From Hymenobacter caeli (lineage in GTDB: Bacteria > Bacteroidota > Bacteroidia > Cytophagales > Hymenobacteraceae): DNA of 64,000 bases. Positions 8,809 through 18,243 of the stretch are shown here, one piece after another. Within the stretch, counting starts at the first letter, position 1, and the number at the start of each line of letters is the position of its first letter. The notes under the pieces are model-generated. The model was not told the origin of the DNA. It made no database searches and saw only the letters and a list, made by a program, of their open reading frames with translations. A program made the translations under genes and the position numbers. The stretch spans positions 248,001 to 312,000 of the forward strand of contig NZ_JABSNP010000001.1 in the NCBI RefSeq assembly GCF_013294115.1, in the 5' to 3' direction.

Positions 8809-9873
8809 TTAATTGGTAGCTGATTTGGTCTTGCGCACCTTCACCGGCTTGCCGGGCTGGGTGAACAGCACGCCGTTGGTCACCACCGAGTCGCCGGCCG
8901 CCAGGCCGCTGACGATGGCAATCTGGTCCTGCTGGCGGTCGCCGGTGCGCACGTCGCGCATGGTGGCCTTGCCATGTTGAACCACCACCACCTGGTCCGA
9001 CTTGTCGCCGGGCATGATGGCGTTGGTGGGCAGCAGCACGCTGCGGCGGGCCGCGCCGGTGGGCACGCTCACCCGGGCAAAGGCGCCGGGGCTGGCCTGG
9101 GCCCCGGCCGGCAGCTGGGCGCGCACGGTCAGGTTGCGGGTGGTTTGGTTCACCTGGCTTTCCTGGGCGATGACCGTGGCCGGGTAGCGGCGCGGCGGGT
9201 TGCCGGCCAGCTGCACCGTCACCACCGCGCCGGGGCGCACCAGGCCGCCGTTGGCCTCGGGCAGCGTAAAATCGACCTTGAGCTTGGTGTCGGCCTGGAG
9301 GGTGACCAGGATGGTAGTGGGCGTGACGTAGGCCCCGGGGCTCACCTGGCGCAGGCCCACGATGCCGGTGAAGGGGGCCCGAATCACGGTTTTGGCCAGC
9401 ATGGCCTGGGTGTAGGCGGCGTCGGCCTGGTTGCTGCGCACCTGGCTCACGGCCAGGTCGTAGTCGGCCTGGTTCACGCCCTGCACCTTCAGCAGCTTTT
9501 CGAGGCGGTCCTGCGAGAGGCGCGACACTTGCAGCAGGGCGCGGGTTTTCTGGAGGTTGGCCTGCAGGTCGGCGTCGTTGATGCGGGCAATCACGGTGCC
9601 TTTGCTCACGCGGTGGCCCTCGGGCACGTTGAGGTACGTAAGGCGGCCGTTTACTTCGGGGTGCAGCTCCACGTAGTCGTTGGCCACCACCGCGCCGTTG
9701 GCTTCCACCGAGTCGGTCACGGCCGTGGGGTGGGCCACGAGCACGTCGACCAGGGCGGGGCCGGTATTCTTTTTCGCGTCTTTGCCGTCTTTTTTATCGG
9801 GGGACGAATGGCAGGCGGCCAGCACGGCCAGGCCGCAGGCCAGCAGCGGCCGTGCCGAAGTCAGAAAACGCAT
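8809..9873 (-). CDS. Efflux RND transporter periplasmic adaptor (HlyD/MFP lipoprotein)
   Basis: A 354-residue membrane fusion protein linking the RND pump to the TolC-like channel. The start at 9873 gives a lipoprotein signal with lipobox VLAAC (Cys21), and upstream extension would run through the promoter region. The order is an N-terminal barrel strand (VDVLVAHPTAVTDSVEANG), lipoyl half (GRLTYLNVPEGHRVSKGTVIARI), a helical hairpin near residues 135-195, the second lipoyl half (TVIRAPFTGIVGLRQVSPGA), then beta-barrel and membrane-proximal domains. It is the first gene of the operon. A TAnnTTTG box lies about 105 nt upstream. Confidence 0.94.
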   Translation of the reverse strand: MRFLTSARPLLACGLAVLAACHSSPDKKDGKDAKKNTGPALVDVLVAHPTAVTDSVEANGAVVANDYVELHPEVNGRLTYLNVPEGHRVSKGTVIARINDADLQANLQKTRALLQVSRLSQDRLEKLLKVQGVNQADYDLAVSQVRSNQADAAYTQAMLAKTVIRAPFTGIVGLRQVSPGAYVTPTTILVTLQADTKLKVDFTLPEANGGLVRPGAVVTVQLAGNPPRRYPATVIAQESQVNQTTRNLTVRAQLPAGAQASPGAFARVSVPTGAARRSVLLPTNAIMPGDKSDQVVVVQHGKATMRDVRTGDRQQDQIAIVSGLAAGDSVVTNGVLFTQPGKPVKVRKTKSATN

Positions 9874-9978
9874 GGAATAGAAAGAAAGCAAACAGCGAAG
9901 CAGGAAGAAAAGAGCGGGGCAACAACGCGAAAACGAGGTATCCCCCCCGTTGCCAACCGGCCCAGGCAACAGCCCCGG

Positions 9979-9986
9979 CAAAGTTA
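9979..9986 (-). promoter_or_regulatory. Putative -7 box for the efflux operon
   Basis: Read on the minus strand this is TAACTTTG, matching the Bacteroidota TAnnTTTG box. A TTTG lies 15 nt further upstream, closer than the usual 19-21 nt. It faces the adaptor gene, with about 105 nt of leader. No TetR- or MarR-type regulator gene is adjacent. Confidence 0.4.
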
Positions 9987-10066
9987 GCGTTCGGTGAAGC
10001 GCAAAGACGGGGGCCCCTGGCCGGGGTTGCACGGCGCAGGGGCCCCGCGCTGCCTACTTTCAACCC

Positions 10067-10444
10067 ATGAAAACGCCCGCCCCGCCGCCCGCCGCCCCGG
10101 CCCACAACTTCTTCGCCGACGTGCACGAGGTGGTGCGCCTCGTGCCGCCGGGCCGCGTGACCACCTACGGGGCCGTGGCCCACTACCTGGGGGCCCGCAC
10201 CGGCTCGCGGGCCGTGGGCTACGCCCTGATGGCCGCCAACCTCGACGCCGCCACCCTGAAAAAAGACGCGCCCGTGCCCGCCCACCGCGTCGTCAACCGC
10301 CTGGGGCAGCTCACCGGCCGCCACCATTTCCCCACGCCCAGCGCCATGCAGGAGCGCCTCGAAGCCGAAGGAACCCGGGTGGAAGACGACACGGTGGTGG
10401 AGTTCAAGCGGCTGTACTGGGACCCGGCCGTGGAGCTGGGGTGA
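10067..10444 (+). CDS. Alkyltransferase-like protein (Atl/MGMT DNA-binding domain)
   Basis: A 125-residue protein equal to the DNA-binding domain of O6-alkylguanine-DNA alkyltransferases. The helix motif TTYGAVAHYLG (Tyr34) and the arginine finger in GSRAVG (Arg48) are present, but the acceptor cysteine of the PCHRV motif is replaced: the sequence is PAHRVV, with Ala72. Proteins with this substitution (Atl family) bind alkylated guanine without removing the lesion and flag it for nucleotide excision repair. It is transcribed alone, divergently from the efflux operon, and ends at a strong hairpin. It lacks the N-terminal domain of full-length Ogt. I infer a damage-recognition role from the family. 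Confidence 0.88.
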   Translation: MKTPAPPPAAPAHNFFADVHEVVRLVPPGRVTTYGAVAHYLGARTGSRAVGYALMAANLDAATLKKDAPVPAHRVVNRLGQLTGRHHFPTPSAMQERLEAEGTRVEDDTVVEFKRLYWDPAVELG

Positions 10445-10483
10445 GGCCCCGGCTGCTTCGAATTAGACAGTAGGTTTTACACA

Positions 10484-10520
10484 AAAAAGCTGCCGGGGGA
10501 TGGTCCCCCGGCAGCTTTTT
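10484..10520. terminator. Bidirectional terminator
   Basis: A perfect 17-bp stem (AAAAAGCTGCCGGGGGA and its complement) around a three-base loop, with A/T tracts on both sides. It lies between the converging Atl gene and the NTF2-like gene and fits termination in both directions. Confidence 0.9.
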
Positions 10521-10539
10521 GCAGTTGAAAACGCAGTCG

Positions 10540-11061
10540 TTACTTATTGGCTTTATAAGGCTCTTCGGCGATGTGTACGTAGGTGAGCTGCCAGGTAGTT
10601 CCTTCCTTGTGCCCCAGGGTCATAAAGGAGCCGTGCGCCGAAGCGCCTTTTGGGTTGTCAGCCGTCGGCTTGATGTCTAAAGTATAATAGCCCGTGGCGT
10701 AGCCCATCGTAGCGTCGCCACCCGTTTGCAGGGGCGTGAATTTTAAATTGGTGCTGGTGCTGAAAGACCTCTTCAGCCAGTAAGTGCTGAGCGAATCCCG
10801 GCCGCTCAACACCGGCGACACGTTGGCGAGCATCCGCGCATTCTTCGCAAAGCAGGCAGTGGCTTTCGCTACATCCTGCTGCTGCATGGCTTCGGCGAAT
10901 TGTTGCGTTAAGGCGGCCATGGTGGCCGGCCCGGCCGCGGCGGGGAGGGCAGCCGCGGACGTGCCGGCAGGCTTCGGCGCTTTGATTGGTGGCGTGCTCG
11001 CGCTGCTGATCCAGGCGCCCACTACGAGCGCCAAGCTGGGAAGGAATAGGTATTTTCTCAT
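10540..11061 (-). CDS. Secreted NTF2-like (SnoaL/DUF4440-type) protein
   Basis: A 173-residue protein with a Sec signal peptide (MRKYLFLPSLALVVGAW), an Ala/Pro-rich linker and then a domain of about 115 residues resembling the cone-shaped NTF2/SnoaL fold: an opening helix pair (MAALTQQFAEAMQQQDVAKATACFAKNA), a GRDSLSTYW helix, and a terminal run of antiparallel strands ending in WQLTYVHIAEE. Such proteins often bind small molecules or act as isomerases, but the catalytic residues cannot be assigned here. The start at 11061 was chosen over an upstream in-frame ATG because it begins the signal peptide. Monocistronic. Confidence 0.7.
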   Translation of the reverse strand: MRKYLFLPSLALVVGAWISSASTPPIKAPKPAGTSAAALPAAAGPATMAALTQQFAEAMQQQDVAKATACFAKNARMLANVSPVLSGRDSLSTYWLKRSFSTSTNLKFTPLQTGGDATMGYATGYYTLDIKPTADNPKGASAHGSFMTLGHKEGTTWQLTYVHIAEEPYKANK

Positions 11062-11173
11062 GGGTAGGAAGCTGGTTAAAGTGTGCGACAAATCTATATT
11101 AAAATAAAGCACTTAATCTGTTTAAGATGAGAATAAAAGAGTAAAACAGGTAGTTCTACGTGATTTCGCCGCC

Positions 11174-13213
11174 CTACTTGCTTACCACGCCCGGCGCGGC
11201 CAATACCACCGTTTTGGGGTCCACCGTGATTTCGGCCAGGCGCTGGGCTACGGCGGGCGACATGCTGGCCTGGTAGCGGCCGTGCAGGTACTCGGCCAGG
11301 AACTTCTCGGCGGCGGCCAGCATCGCCAGGTTGTTCACGGGGCGGGCAAAGCCGTGGCCTTCGTCGGGGGCCAGCAGGTACTGCACCGGGTAGTTGCGGT
11401 CGCGCAGGGCCACCACAATCTGGTCGGCCTCGGCCTTGTTCACGCGCGGGTCGTTGAGGCCCTGCACCACCATTAGCGGGGTCTTGATTTTATTGGCCGA
11501 GGTCAGCGGCGACTGGCGCACGAGCTGGGCCCGGCCGGCCTCGGTGGTGGGGTCGCCCATGCGCTCGTAAAACTGTTTGCGAATCGGCTCCCAGTAGGGC
11601 GGGATGGACTTGAGCAGGGTGATGAGGTTGCTGGGGGCCACAATGGCCACGGCCCCCGCGTACACGTCGGGCGTGAAAGCCACGCCCGCCAGCGTGGCGT
11701 AGCCGCCGTACGAGCCGCCCATGATGCCCACCCGCTTGGGGTCGGCCAGGCCCTGGGCCACCAGGTACTTCACGCCCCAGGTCAGGTCGTCCTGCATTTT
11801 CTGGCCCCACTCGTTGTTGCCCGCGTTCAGGAATTTCTTGCCGTAGCCGGTGCTGGCCCGGAAGTTGGGCGAGAGCACCGCGTAGCCCCGGTTGGCCAAA
11901 AACTGGTGGTAGGCGCTGAACCCGTATTCGGTGCGGGACCAGGGGCCCCCGTGCGGAAAGATGACGACCGGCAAGCCTTTGGCCGGCACGCCCTTGGGCA
12001 GGGTGAGGTACGCGGGAATCTCCAGGCCGTCCGACGATTTATAGCGCACCACCGTCATGGGGGCCAGGTCGGCCCCGGGCAGCTTGGGCCGGGTCTGGTA
12101 CTGCTCGGTGAGCTGCTTGGTCTGGCGGTCAAACAGGTACGCCGCGCCGGGGTGGGTGGCGTCGGTGGCGTCGAGCAGCCACAGGCGCTCGTCGGTGGTG
12201 TTCGACATGGGGCGCACGTCGAGGCCCGGCAGCTGGGCGGCCACCGTTTTGAAGTCCTTCTCGAAGCCTTTGTCCAGCCACGTGCGCCGCAGCCGGTCGT
12301 CGGTGTAGTCCAAGTAAATCGGCTCGTGCGTTTTCTCCGACAGCACCAGCTCGCCGGCGTCCACGCGGTGCAGCGGGTCGGCGGCAAACGGCGTTTCCTG
12401 GCCGGTGTCGGGGTCGAGCAGCACGATTTCCGACAGGTCGCGGGCCGCGCCCTGGTTGGTGGTCAGGTAGATGCGCTGGTTGTCCTTGGCGAAGCCCACC
12501 ACGCTACTCTCCTCGTTGAGGGTGGTGCGGTAAAAGGGCGTGAGCTGGTCGCCGGCCACGCGCAGCCACTCGGTGTTGCCGTCGGGGTTCGAGCGCGAGG
12601 CCAGGCGCGGCTGGTCGTTCCAGTCGAACACCCAGCCGGTGAGGCGGTCGTTGTTCTGGCGCACCAGCGTTTTCTGGCCCGTCCGCAGGTCCAGCTTGTA
12701 CAGGTCGTGCCAGGCCTTGTCGCGGTCGTTCAGGCCGATGTAAAGCGCGTTGGGGTCGGTGAGCGGAACTTGGTAAATAATAACGCGCACGCCCTTCAGG
12801 CCCGTCAGGTCGCGGGCCGGGGGCACGGCCTGGCCCGCGGGCAGGGCCCCGGCCGGGTCCACGGCGTAGATGTTGAAGTTCTCGTCGCCGCCCTTGTCCT
12901 GCGAATACAGCAGGTACTTGCCGTCGCGGCTCCAGAAGTAATTGCGCACCGGCCGGGCCTGGTCGTTGGTCATGGGCCGGGCGCTGGCAAAGGGCTCCTT
13001 TAGCCCCTTCACCCAGATGTTGCGGGTGCCGTGGTAGGGCTTGATGAAGGAGAGAAACCTGCCGTCGGGCGAGAGCTGCCCGCCCGAAATTTCCGGGTCG
13101 CCGAACAGCAGCTCGCGGTCGATGAGCGGCGGCTGCGCGTTTTGGGCCGCGGCGCGGCGGCCCGGGCCGGCCAGCCCCAGGGCCAGCACCAGCAAAAGGA
13201 GAAAGTTTTTCAT
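11174..13213 (-). CDS. Prolyl oligopeptidase family (S9) serine peptidase
   Basis: A 679-residue secreted S9 peptidase that hydrolyses peptides in the periplasm or outside the cell. After a signal peptide (about residues 1-23) comes a seven-bladed beta-propeller segment (about 30-400), which restricts access to short peptides, then an alpha/beta hydrolase domain. The catalytic triad is visible as Ser501 in GGSYGG, Asp588 in GLNDPRV and His620 in DEGHGF. Length and order fit the dipeptidyl/acylaminoacyl peptidase branch. It stands alone on the minus strand with an AT-rich upstream region of about 110 nt. Exact specificity is not inferable. Confidence 0.93.
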   Translation of the reverse strand: MKNFLLLLVLALGLAGPGRRAAAQNAQPPLIDRELLFGDPEISGGQLSPDGRFLSFIKPYHGTRNIWVKGLKEPFASARPMTNDQARPVRNYFWSRDGKYLLYSQDKGGDENFNIYAVDPAGALPAGQAVPPARDLTGLKGVRVIIYQVPLTDPNALYIGLNDRDKAWHDLYKLDLRTGQKTLVRQNNDRLTGWVFDWNDQPRLASRSNPDGNTEWLRVAGDQLTPFYRTTLNEESSVVGFAKDNQRIYLTTNQGAARDLSEIVLLDPDTGQETPFAADPLHRVDAGELVLSEKTHEPIYLDYTDDRLRRTWLDKGFEKDFKTVAAQLPGLDVRPMSNTTDERLWLLDATDATHPGAAYLFDRQTKQLTEQYQTRPKLPGADLAPMTVVRYKSSDGLEIPAYLTLPKGVPAKGLPVVIFPHGGPWSRTEYGFSAYHQFLANRGYAVLSPNFRASTGYGKKFLNAGNNEWGQKMQDDLTWGVKYLVAQGLADPKRVGIMGGSYGGYATLAGVAFTPDVYAGAVAIVAPSNLITLLKSIPPYWEPIRKQFYERMGDPTTEAGRAQLVRQSPLTSANKIKTPLMVVQGLNDPRVNKAEADQIVVALRDRNYPVQYLLAPDEGHGFARPVNNLAMLAAAEKFLAEYLHGRYQASMSPAVAQRLAEITVDPKTVVLAAPGVVSK

Positions 13214-13392
13214 AGCGACGAAGCAGAAAGGGAAATTGATTTCGTTGCTAATTACTAAATTATAGTTGAATTACAATATTTAACTAGTTTCCCCTGTCAA
13301 TGGCTAAGCACTTGGTGTAGTTTATAATAGGAGAGCAGCGGAGCCCACGTTCAGGCAAGCTGGCCGGTAAGTCAAGGGGCCGCCCGGCCCGC

Positions 13393-13400
13393 TATTTTTG
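13393..13400 (+). promoter_or_regulatory. Possible -7 box upstream of the lipoprotein gene
   Basis: TATTTTTG matches TAnnTTTG and points toward the lipoprotein gene at 13508, which would give a leader of about 100 nt. No clear TTG partner is seen at the expected distance, so support is weak. Confidence 0.3.
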
Positions 13401-13507
13401 TGGCGGGGCCCAGCCGGCCGCGGCTTCTTGAGGGCCGAATACCGCGTATCCCAATGACCAGTTAAGTTGTTACCGAAGCGCCGGGTCTTTGCCCGGCCCA
13501 CCCACGC

Positions 13508-14050
13508 ATGAAAAACACTTTGCTCCTGAGCGGCCTGCTGGCCCTGCTGGCTACTGGCTGCCAATCGTCGTCCGCGCCCGACCAAGCCGTTGCCGACGAG
13601 CCCACCACCGACCCGTCGGCTCCCGGCCAGAACATGATGCAGAACAACACCGGCATGATGGCGCAAAACGAGCAGCTGAACCACCTGCACGACACCCTGA
13701 GCGCCCCCGGCGCGGGCCCCCGCGCCCGGGCCATGCGCCTGCACGAGGCCGCCATGAACCGCATGGAAGCCCTCGGCACCGAGCGCCAGCGCCTGGCCGC
13801 CGCCCTGGCCAAGCTCAGCGCTGCCACGCCTGCCGGGCAGCGGCGGGCCGCCCGCCTGCGCCGCACCGCGGCCGCCCTGCAACAAGCCGACGACCAGATG
13901 ATGGCCTGGATGCACGACGCCCGGGAACCCGACTCCACCAAGGTAAGCCCCGCCCAGGTTGCGGCCTATTGGCAGCAGCAACTGCCCGTCTTAAAAGAAA
14001 TTGACCAGCGCACCACGGCCGCGCTGGACTCAGCTAAGGCATTGAAATAG
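13508..14050 (+). CDS. Coiled-coil lipoprotein of unknown function
   Basis: A 180-residue protein with a lipoprotein signal (lipobox LATGC, Cys18), a disordered Asp/Ser/Pro-rich segment, and then helices rich in Ala, Arg, Leu and Met with heptad-like spacing (about residues 55-175), including GTERQRLAAALAKL. It is likely anchored in a membrane facing the periplasm. I do not recognise a named domain. It is monocistronic and converges on the xseBA operon, whose end lies 45 nt away. Confidence 0.75.
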   Translation: MKNTLLLSGLLALLATGCQSSSAPDQAVADEPTTDPSAPGQNMMQNNTGMMAQNEQLNHLHDTLSAPGAGPRARAMRLHEAAMNRMEALGTERQRLAAALAKLSAATPAGQRRAARLRRTAAALQQADDQMMAWMHDAREPDSTKVSPAQVAAYWQQQLPVLKEIDQRTTAALDSAKALK

Positions 14051-14095
14051 TTTGGGTTCGGGCCTTTGGGCCTCGTGAGGTCAACCCCTGGGGCC

Positions 14096-14422
14096 CTAAA
14101 ACAGCCAGCTAGGTTGGTTGGGCTTGCCGGCCCCACCGGCCTCGTCGTGGTCGTCTTCGTCCTCTTCTTCGTCCTCGTCGCCATCCTCGTCGGCTTCGGG
14201 CTCATCTTCTGGTTCTGCGTCGTCTTCGTCGAGCGAGTCGAACACCCGGTCGAGGGAGGCTTCGGCGTGGCGCAGCTTGTGGCGGCAGAGGCGGATGAGC
14301 TCGGCCGAGCGTTCGACGCGGGCGGTGAGGTCGTCCACGTCCACGGTGTCGGTTTCGAGGGCCCGCAGGATGGTTTCGAGTTCGGCCAGGGCCTGGGCGT
14401 AGGTGACGGGAGCGGGGGGCAT
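14096..14422 (-). CDS. xseB: Exodeoxyribonuclease VII small subunit
   Basis: A 108-residue subunit. Residues 6-66 form the small helical XseB domain (YAQALAELETILRALE, then DDLTARVERSAELI and CRHKLRHAEASLDRVF) that wraps the large subunit. It is followed by an unusually acidic, Asp/Glu-dominated tail of about 30 residues ending in a short GKPNQPSWLF peptide. The typical family length is 70-80 residues, so the tail is an addition. It follows xseA by 11 nt and is surely cotranscribed. Exonuclease VII degrades single-stranded DNA in both directions. Confidence 0.92.
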   Translation of the reverse strand: MPPAPVTYAQALAELETILRALETDTVDVDDLTARVERSAELIRLCRHKLRHAEASLDRVFDSLDEDDAEPEDEPEADEDGDEDEEEDEDDHDEAGGAGKPNQPSWLF

Positions 14423-14433
14423 GAGGAAAGTGG

Positions 14434-15801
14434 TTAGCGGCCGGGGGCCGGGGGGGCGGTGGCGCGGCGCGGGGCCCCGGCCTGGGCCGTGAGCAGCCGC
14501 ACTTCGGCCCGGTGAAGTAATTGAGTGGTGGCTAGTTCGAGTTGGTAGCGCAGGCGCAGCAGGTGCTCGCGCCGCCGCCGGTGGTGGCGGGCAAAGCGTT
14601 GCTGCAACGCCCGGGCCCGCTGGCGCAGGCGGCGCTGCTCCTGGGCCAGGGCCCGGCGGGCGGCGCGGGGCACCTGCTGGCGGTAGCGGCCCAGGCGCTG
14701 CACCAGCTGCCGCAGCTGCTCGCGCGGGGCCTGGGCGGCCTGGCGGGTGCGCTGGTGCAGGGCGGCGCGGGCGGCGGCCAGGTGGCGCTGCCCGGCGGCC
14801 CGGCCCCGGGCGCTGAGGCGGCCCAGGTGCGCGTCGTGCCGGCGCAGGTGCTGGCCAGCGGCGGCCCGGATTTCGGTGGCCAGGTGGTGCAGCAGGCCGT
14901 CTACCCGCGCCAGGCGCTCGACCAGGAAGGCGGCCACGGCGGTGGGCGTTTTCAGGGCTCTATGGGCCGTTAAGTCGGCCAGGGCCTCGTCGCGCTCGTG
15001 GCCGATGCCGGTGAGCACGGGCAGCGGGAAGGCCCCCACGGCGGCGGCCAGGCCGTAGTCGTCGAAGGCCAGCAAATCGGTTTTGCTGCCCCCGCCCCGA
15101 ATCAGGACCACGGCCTCGAACTGCCCGCGCCGGGCCCGCACCGCGGCCAGCGCCGCCCGGATGCTGGCCGGGGCCTCGTCGCCCTGCATCGCGGCCGGGA
15201 ATAGGCTGAGGGCGAAATCATACGGCGCTTCTTCCAGCTGCCGCACAAAGTCCTGGAAGCCCGCGGCGGTGGGGGAGGAGATGACCGCCAGCCGCTGCGG
15301 GGCCAGGGGCAGGGCCAGCCGCTTCTGCCGCTCCAGCAAGCCCTTGATTTCCAGGGTTTGCAGCGCTAGCAGGCGCTGGCGGGCCAGCTCGCCCACGGTG
15401 TAGCTCGGGTCGAGGGCCAGCACGTCGAGGCTCAGGCCGTACTGCTCGTGGAAGCGCACCTGCACCCGCAGCAGCAGCCGCAGGCCCGGGCGCAGGGCCT
15501 GGCCCGTCTGCGCCTCGAAGGCGGGCACCACCTGCTGGTAGCGTTGGCTCCAGAGCGTGGCGCGGGCCTGGGCCTTGGCGGGCGCGCCGCGCTCGTCGGT
15601 GGCCTGCTCGGCCAGCGTGAGGTAGCAGTGGCCCCCGGCGAAGCGCGGCCGGGTGAGGTCGGCCACCTCGGCCACCACCCAGTACGACTCGGGGAACTGG
15701 CGGTGCAGGGCCAGGCGCACGCGGCCCAGCAGCTCGGCCAGCCCCAGCGGGGCCGGCGGCGCGGGCACGGGCAGGTCGGAACGGCGGTTGTAGAGCGGCA
15801 T
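14434..15801 (-). CDS. xseA: Exodeoxyribonuclease VII large subunit
   Basis: A 455-residue catalytic subunit of the ssDNA exonuclease. An N-terminal OB-fold (about residues 20-120, with WVVAEVADLTRP and GHCYLTLAE) binds ssDNA. The catalytic domain carries the family signature running from IRGGGS through GIGHERDEALADLTAH to KTPTAVAAF. The C-terminal third is a very Arg/Gln/Ala/Leu-rich helical region, the expected coiled-coil stalk that binds XseB subunits. It is the first gene of xseA-xseB and diverges from the M13 peptidase gene. Confidence 0.95.
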   Translation of the reverse strand: MPLYNRRSDLPVPAPPAPLGLAELLGRVRLALHRQFPESYWVVAEVADLTRPRFAGGHCYLTLAEQATDERGAPAKAQARATLWSQRYQQVVPAFEAQTGQALRPGLRLLLRVQVRFHEQYGLSLDVLALDPSYTVGELARQRLLALQTLEIKGLLERQKRLALPLAPQRLAVISSPTAAGFQDFVRQLEEAPYDFALSLFPAAMQGDEAPASIRAALAAVRARRGQFEAVVLIRGGGSKTDLLAFDDYGLAAAVGAFPLPVLTGIGHERDEALADLTAHRALKTPTAVAAFLVERLARVDGLLHHLATEIRAAAGQHLRRHDAHLGRLSARGRAAGQRHLAAARAALHQRTRQAAQAPREQLRQLVQRLGRYRQQVPRAARRALAQEQRRLRQRARALQQRFARHHRRRREHLLRLRYQLELATTQLLHRAEVRLLTAQAGAPRRATAPPAPGR

Positions 15802-15965
15802 CGGCGCAAGATACAGGCGGGGGCCCCCACGGGTTTTGGGCCCCGGGGCTCCGGCCGGCCGGGGTGCGGCTTATGTGCTTTGGGCCTTTACTTTGCGCCC
15901 ATACAATTTCGGCGCGGGCGCTGGCCGCGGCGCTTCCTTTCATTTCTCCTTTTCTGTTCGTTCTC

Positions 15966-18077
15966 ATGAAAAAATCCTCCCACCTGCCCCTGGCGGCCGT
16001 GGCCGCTGCCGCGCTGGCCCTGGCCGGCTGCGCCGGCAGCAAGCCCGCCGCCACGGCCGCCGCGCCCGCGCCGGCCACTCCCCCCGTTGCCGCTGCCCCG
16101 GCCGCCCCCGCCGTGGTGAAAGGCGTGGGCCTCGACGTGGCCGGCATGGACCCGTCGGTGAGCCCCTGCGACGACTTTTACCACTACTCGTCGGGCAACT
16201 GGATGAAGAACACGCCCATCCCGGCCGCTGAGAGCGGCTGGGGCTCGTTCAACATCCTCGCCGAGCACAACAACGCCACCCTGCGCACCATCCTCGACGA
16301 GGCGGCCCAGCAGGCCCCCACGGCCCCCAAGGGCTCGAACCTGCAAAAGGTGGGCGACTTCTACGCCGCCGCCATGGACTCGGCCGCCATCGACAAGGCC
16401 GGCCTGCGCTACCTCGCGCCCCACCTGGCCCGCATCGACGCGGTGAAAAACCTGGCCGAAATGCAGCGCCTGCTCTCCGACCCGAACACGTCGCTGGGCG
16501 GGGCCTGGTTCGATTCGGGCGTGAGCCCCGACGACAAAATCAGCTCGCAGTACGCGGTGCAGTTTTCGCAAGGCGGCCTGTCGCTGCCCAACCGCGACTA
16601 CTACCTCGACCAGGACGCCCGCTCGAAGTCCATCCGCGCCGCGTACCAGACGTACTTGGTGAACACCTTTAAGCTGCTCGGCGAGTTCGACGCCGCCGCC
16701 AAGGCCCACGCCGCCGCCGTCATGCGCATCGAAACGCGCCTGGCCAAGGCCAGCAAAAAGCCCGTGGACCTGCGCGACCCCTACGCCAACTACCACAAGC
16801 TGACGGTGGCCCAGGCCAACAAGGACTTCCCGAACCTGAACCTGCCGTTGATGCTGAAAACGGAAGGCCTGGGCACGGCCAAGGAAGTGATTGTGGGCCA
16901 GCCCGCGTTCTTCAAGGAGGTAAGCGCCATGCTGAAATCCGAGCCGCTGCTCGACCAGAAAACCTACCTGCGCTGGCACCTCACCAGCAGCCTGATGGGG
17001 GCCCTGCCCCAGGCGTTCGGCGACGAGCAGTTCCGCTACAGCCAGGTGCTGAGCGGCGCCAAGCAGCAGCAGCCCCGCTGGAAGCGCATGCTGCGCAGCA
17101 CCGACCGGGCCCTGGGCGAAGCCTTCGGCCAGATTTACGTGGAGAAGGCCTTCTCGCCCGCCGCCAAGGCCCGCGCCAAGGAGATGATTGAGAACCTGCG
17201 CACCGCCTACGCCGAGCGCATCAACGCCACGGAGTGGATGAGCGCCCCCACCAAAGTGGAGGCCATCAAGAAGCTCAACGCCTTTGCGGTGAAGATTGGC
17301 TACCCCGACAAGTGGAAGGACTACTCGGCCCTCACCATCACCCGCGCCAGCTACCTCAACGACGTGCTGGCCGCCCGCGCCTGGGCCGCCAAGGACAACC
17401 TCAAAAAGTTCGGCAAGCCGATTGACCGCACCGAGTGGGGCATGACGCCGCCCACCGTGAACGCCTACTACAACCCGGGCATGAACGAAATCGTGTTCCC
17501 GGCCGGCATTCTCCAGCCGCCCTTCTACGACCCCAAGGCCGACGACGCGGTGAACTACGGCGGCATCGGCGCCGTGATTGGCCACGAGATGACCCACGGC
17601 TTCGACGACCAGGGCCGCCAGTACGACGCCCAGGGCAACCTGAAGGATTGGTGGACCAAAGAGGACGGGGAGAAATTCACGGCCCGCGCCGCCGTGGTGG
17701 GCAAGCAGTTCGACGGCTACTCGCCGCTCGACTCGGTGCACGTGAACGGCAAGCTGACGATGGGCGAGAACCTGGCCGACCTCGGGGGCCTCACCATCGC
17801 CTACCAGGCCTTCGAGAAAACCCCGCAGGCTAAGGAGCAGGCCAAGCTCGACGGCTTCACGCCCGAGCAGCGCTTCTTTCTGAGCTGGGCCCAGGTGTGG
17901 CGCAGCAACGAGCGCCCCGAGGCCACGCGCATGGGCATCCTCACCGACCCGCACGCGCCCAACCAGTTCCGCACCATCGGGCCCCTGCAAAACATGCCCG
18001 AGTTCTACAAAGCCTTCGGCTGCCAGGACGGGGCCAAGATGATGCGCGCCCAGGCCGACCGCGCCAAGATTTGGTAA
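15966..18077 (+). CDS. M13 family zinc metallopeptidase (lipoprotein paralog)
   Basis: A 703-residue neprilysin/PepO-like endopeptidase. The start at 15966 gives a lipoprotein signal with lipobox LALAGC (Cys22) and an Ala/Pro linker; upstream extension is rejected. The N-terminal PSVSPCDDFYHYSSGNW signature, substrate motif NAYYNPGMNEIVFPAGI, zinc motif HEMTH (His540, Glu541, His544) and the second-ligand motif ENLADLGG are all present, as is the C-terminal CQDGAKM/AQADRAKIW end. It likely cleaves peptides at the cell envelope. A strongly similar paralog follows in tandem after a terminator. Confidence 0.95.
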   Translation: MKKSSHLPLAAVAAAALALAGCAGSKPAATAAAPAPATPPVAAAPAAPAVVKGVGLDVAGMDPSVSPCDDFYHYSSGNWMKNTPIPAAESGWGSFNILAEHNNATLRTILDEAAQQAPTAPKGSNLQKVGDFYAAAMDSAAIDKAGLRYLAPHLARIDAVKNLAEMQRLLSDPNTSLGGAWFDSGVSPDDKISSQYAVQFSQGGLSLPNRDYYLDQDARSKSIRAAYQTYLVNTFKLLGEFDAAAKAHAAAVMRIETRLAKASKKPVDLRDPYANYHKLTVAQANKDFPNLNLPLMLKTEGLGTAKEVIVGQPAFFKEVSAMLKSEPLLDQKTYLRWHLTSSLMGALPQAFGDEQFRYSQVLSGAKQQQPRWKRMLRSTDRALGEAFGQIYVEKAFSPAAKARAKEMIENLRTAYAERINATEWMSAPTKVEAIKKLNAFAVKIGYPDKWKDYSALTITRASYLNDVLAARAWAAKDNLKKFGKPIDRTEWGMTPPTVNAYYNPGMNEIVFPAGILQPPFYDPKADDAVNYGGIGAVIGHEMTHGFDDQGRQYDAQGNLKDWWTKEDGEKFTARAAVVGKQFDGYSPLDSVHVNGKLTMGENLADLGGLTIAYQAFEKTPQAKEQAKLDGFTPEQRFFLSWAQVWRSNERPEATRMGILTDPHAPNQFRTIGPLQNMPEFYKAFGCQDGAKMMRAQADRAKIW

Positions 18078-18082
18078 TCGGC

Positions 18083-18147
18083 CGGGTGGTGAAATAAAGA
18101 AGCCCCGCTGCCACTGGCAGCGGGGCTTCTTTATTTCACCGCCCGGC
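18083..18147. terminator. Strong hairpin terminator between the M13 genes
   Basis: A long near-perfect inverted repeat (about 30 bp per arm; core GAAGCCCCGCTGCC with flanking AATAAAG) just after the first M13 gene. Its A/T-rich outer ends suit termination of the first gene, suggesting the second paralog has its own promoter. Confidence 0.85.
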
Positions 18148-18243
18148 CGGGTTGGAGCGGCGGTGTTGCAACGCCCGTGAACGTTCAATGTCCTTATCTT
18201 CACCGCAGTGTTTTCTTCTTCTCAAAAGCCAACTTTTTCGTCT

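Noticed and set aside
15888-18203. A 771-residue open frame on the minus strand opposite the first M13 peptidase
   Set aside because: It is antisense to a gene with intact catalytic motifs, and shows the low-complexity composition expected of a shadow.
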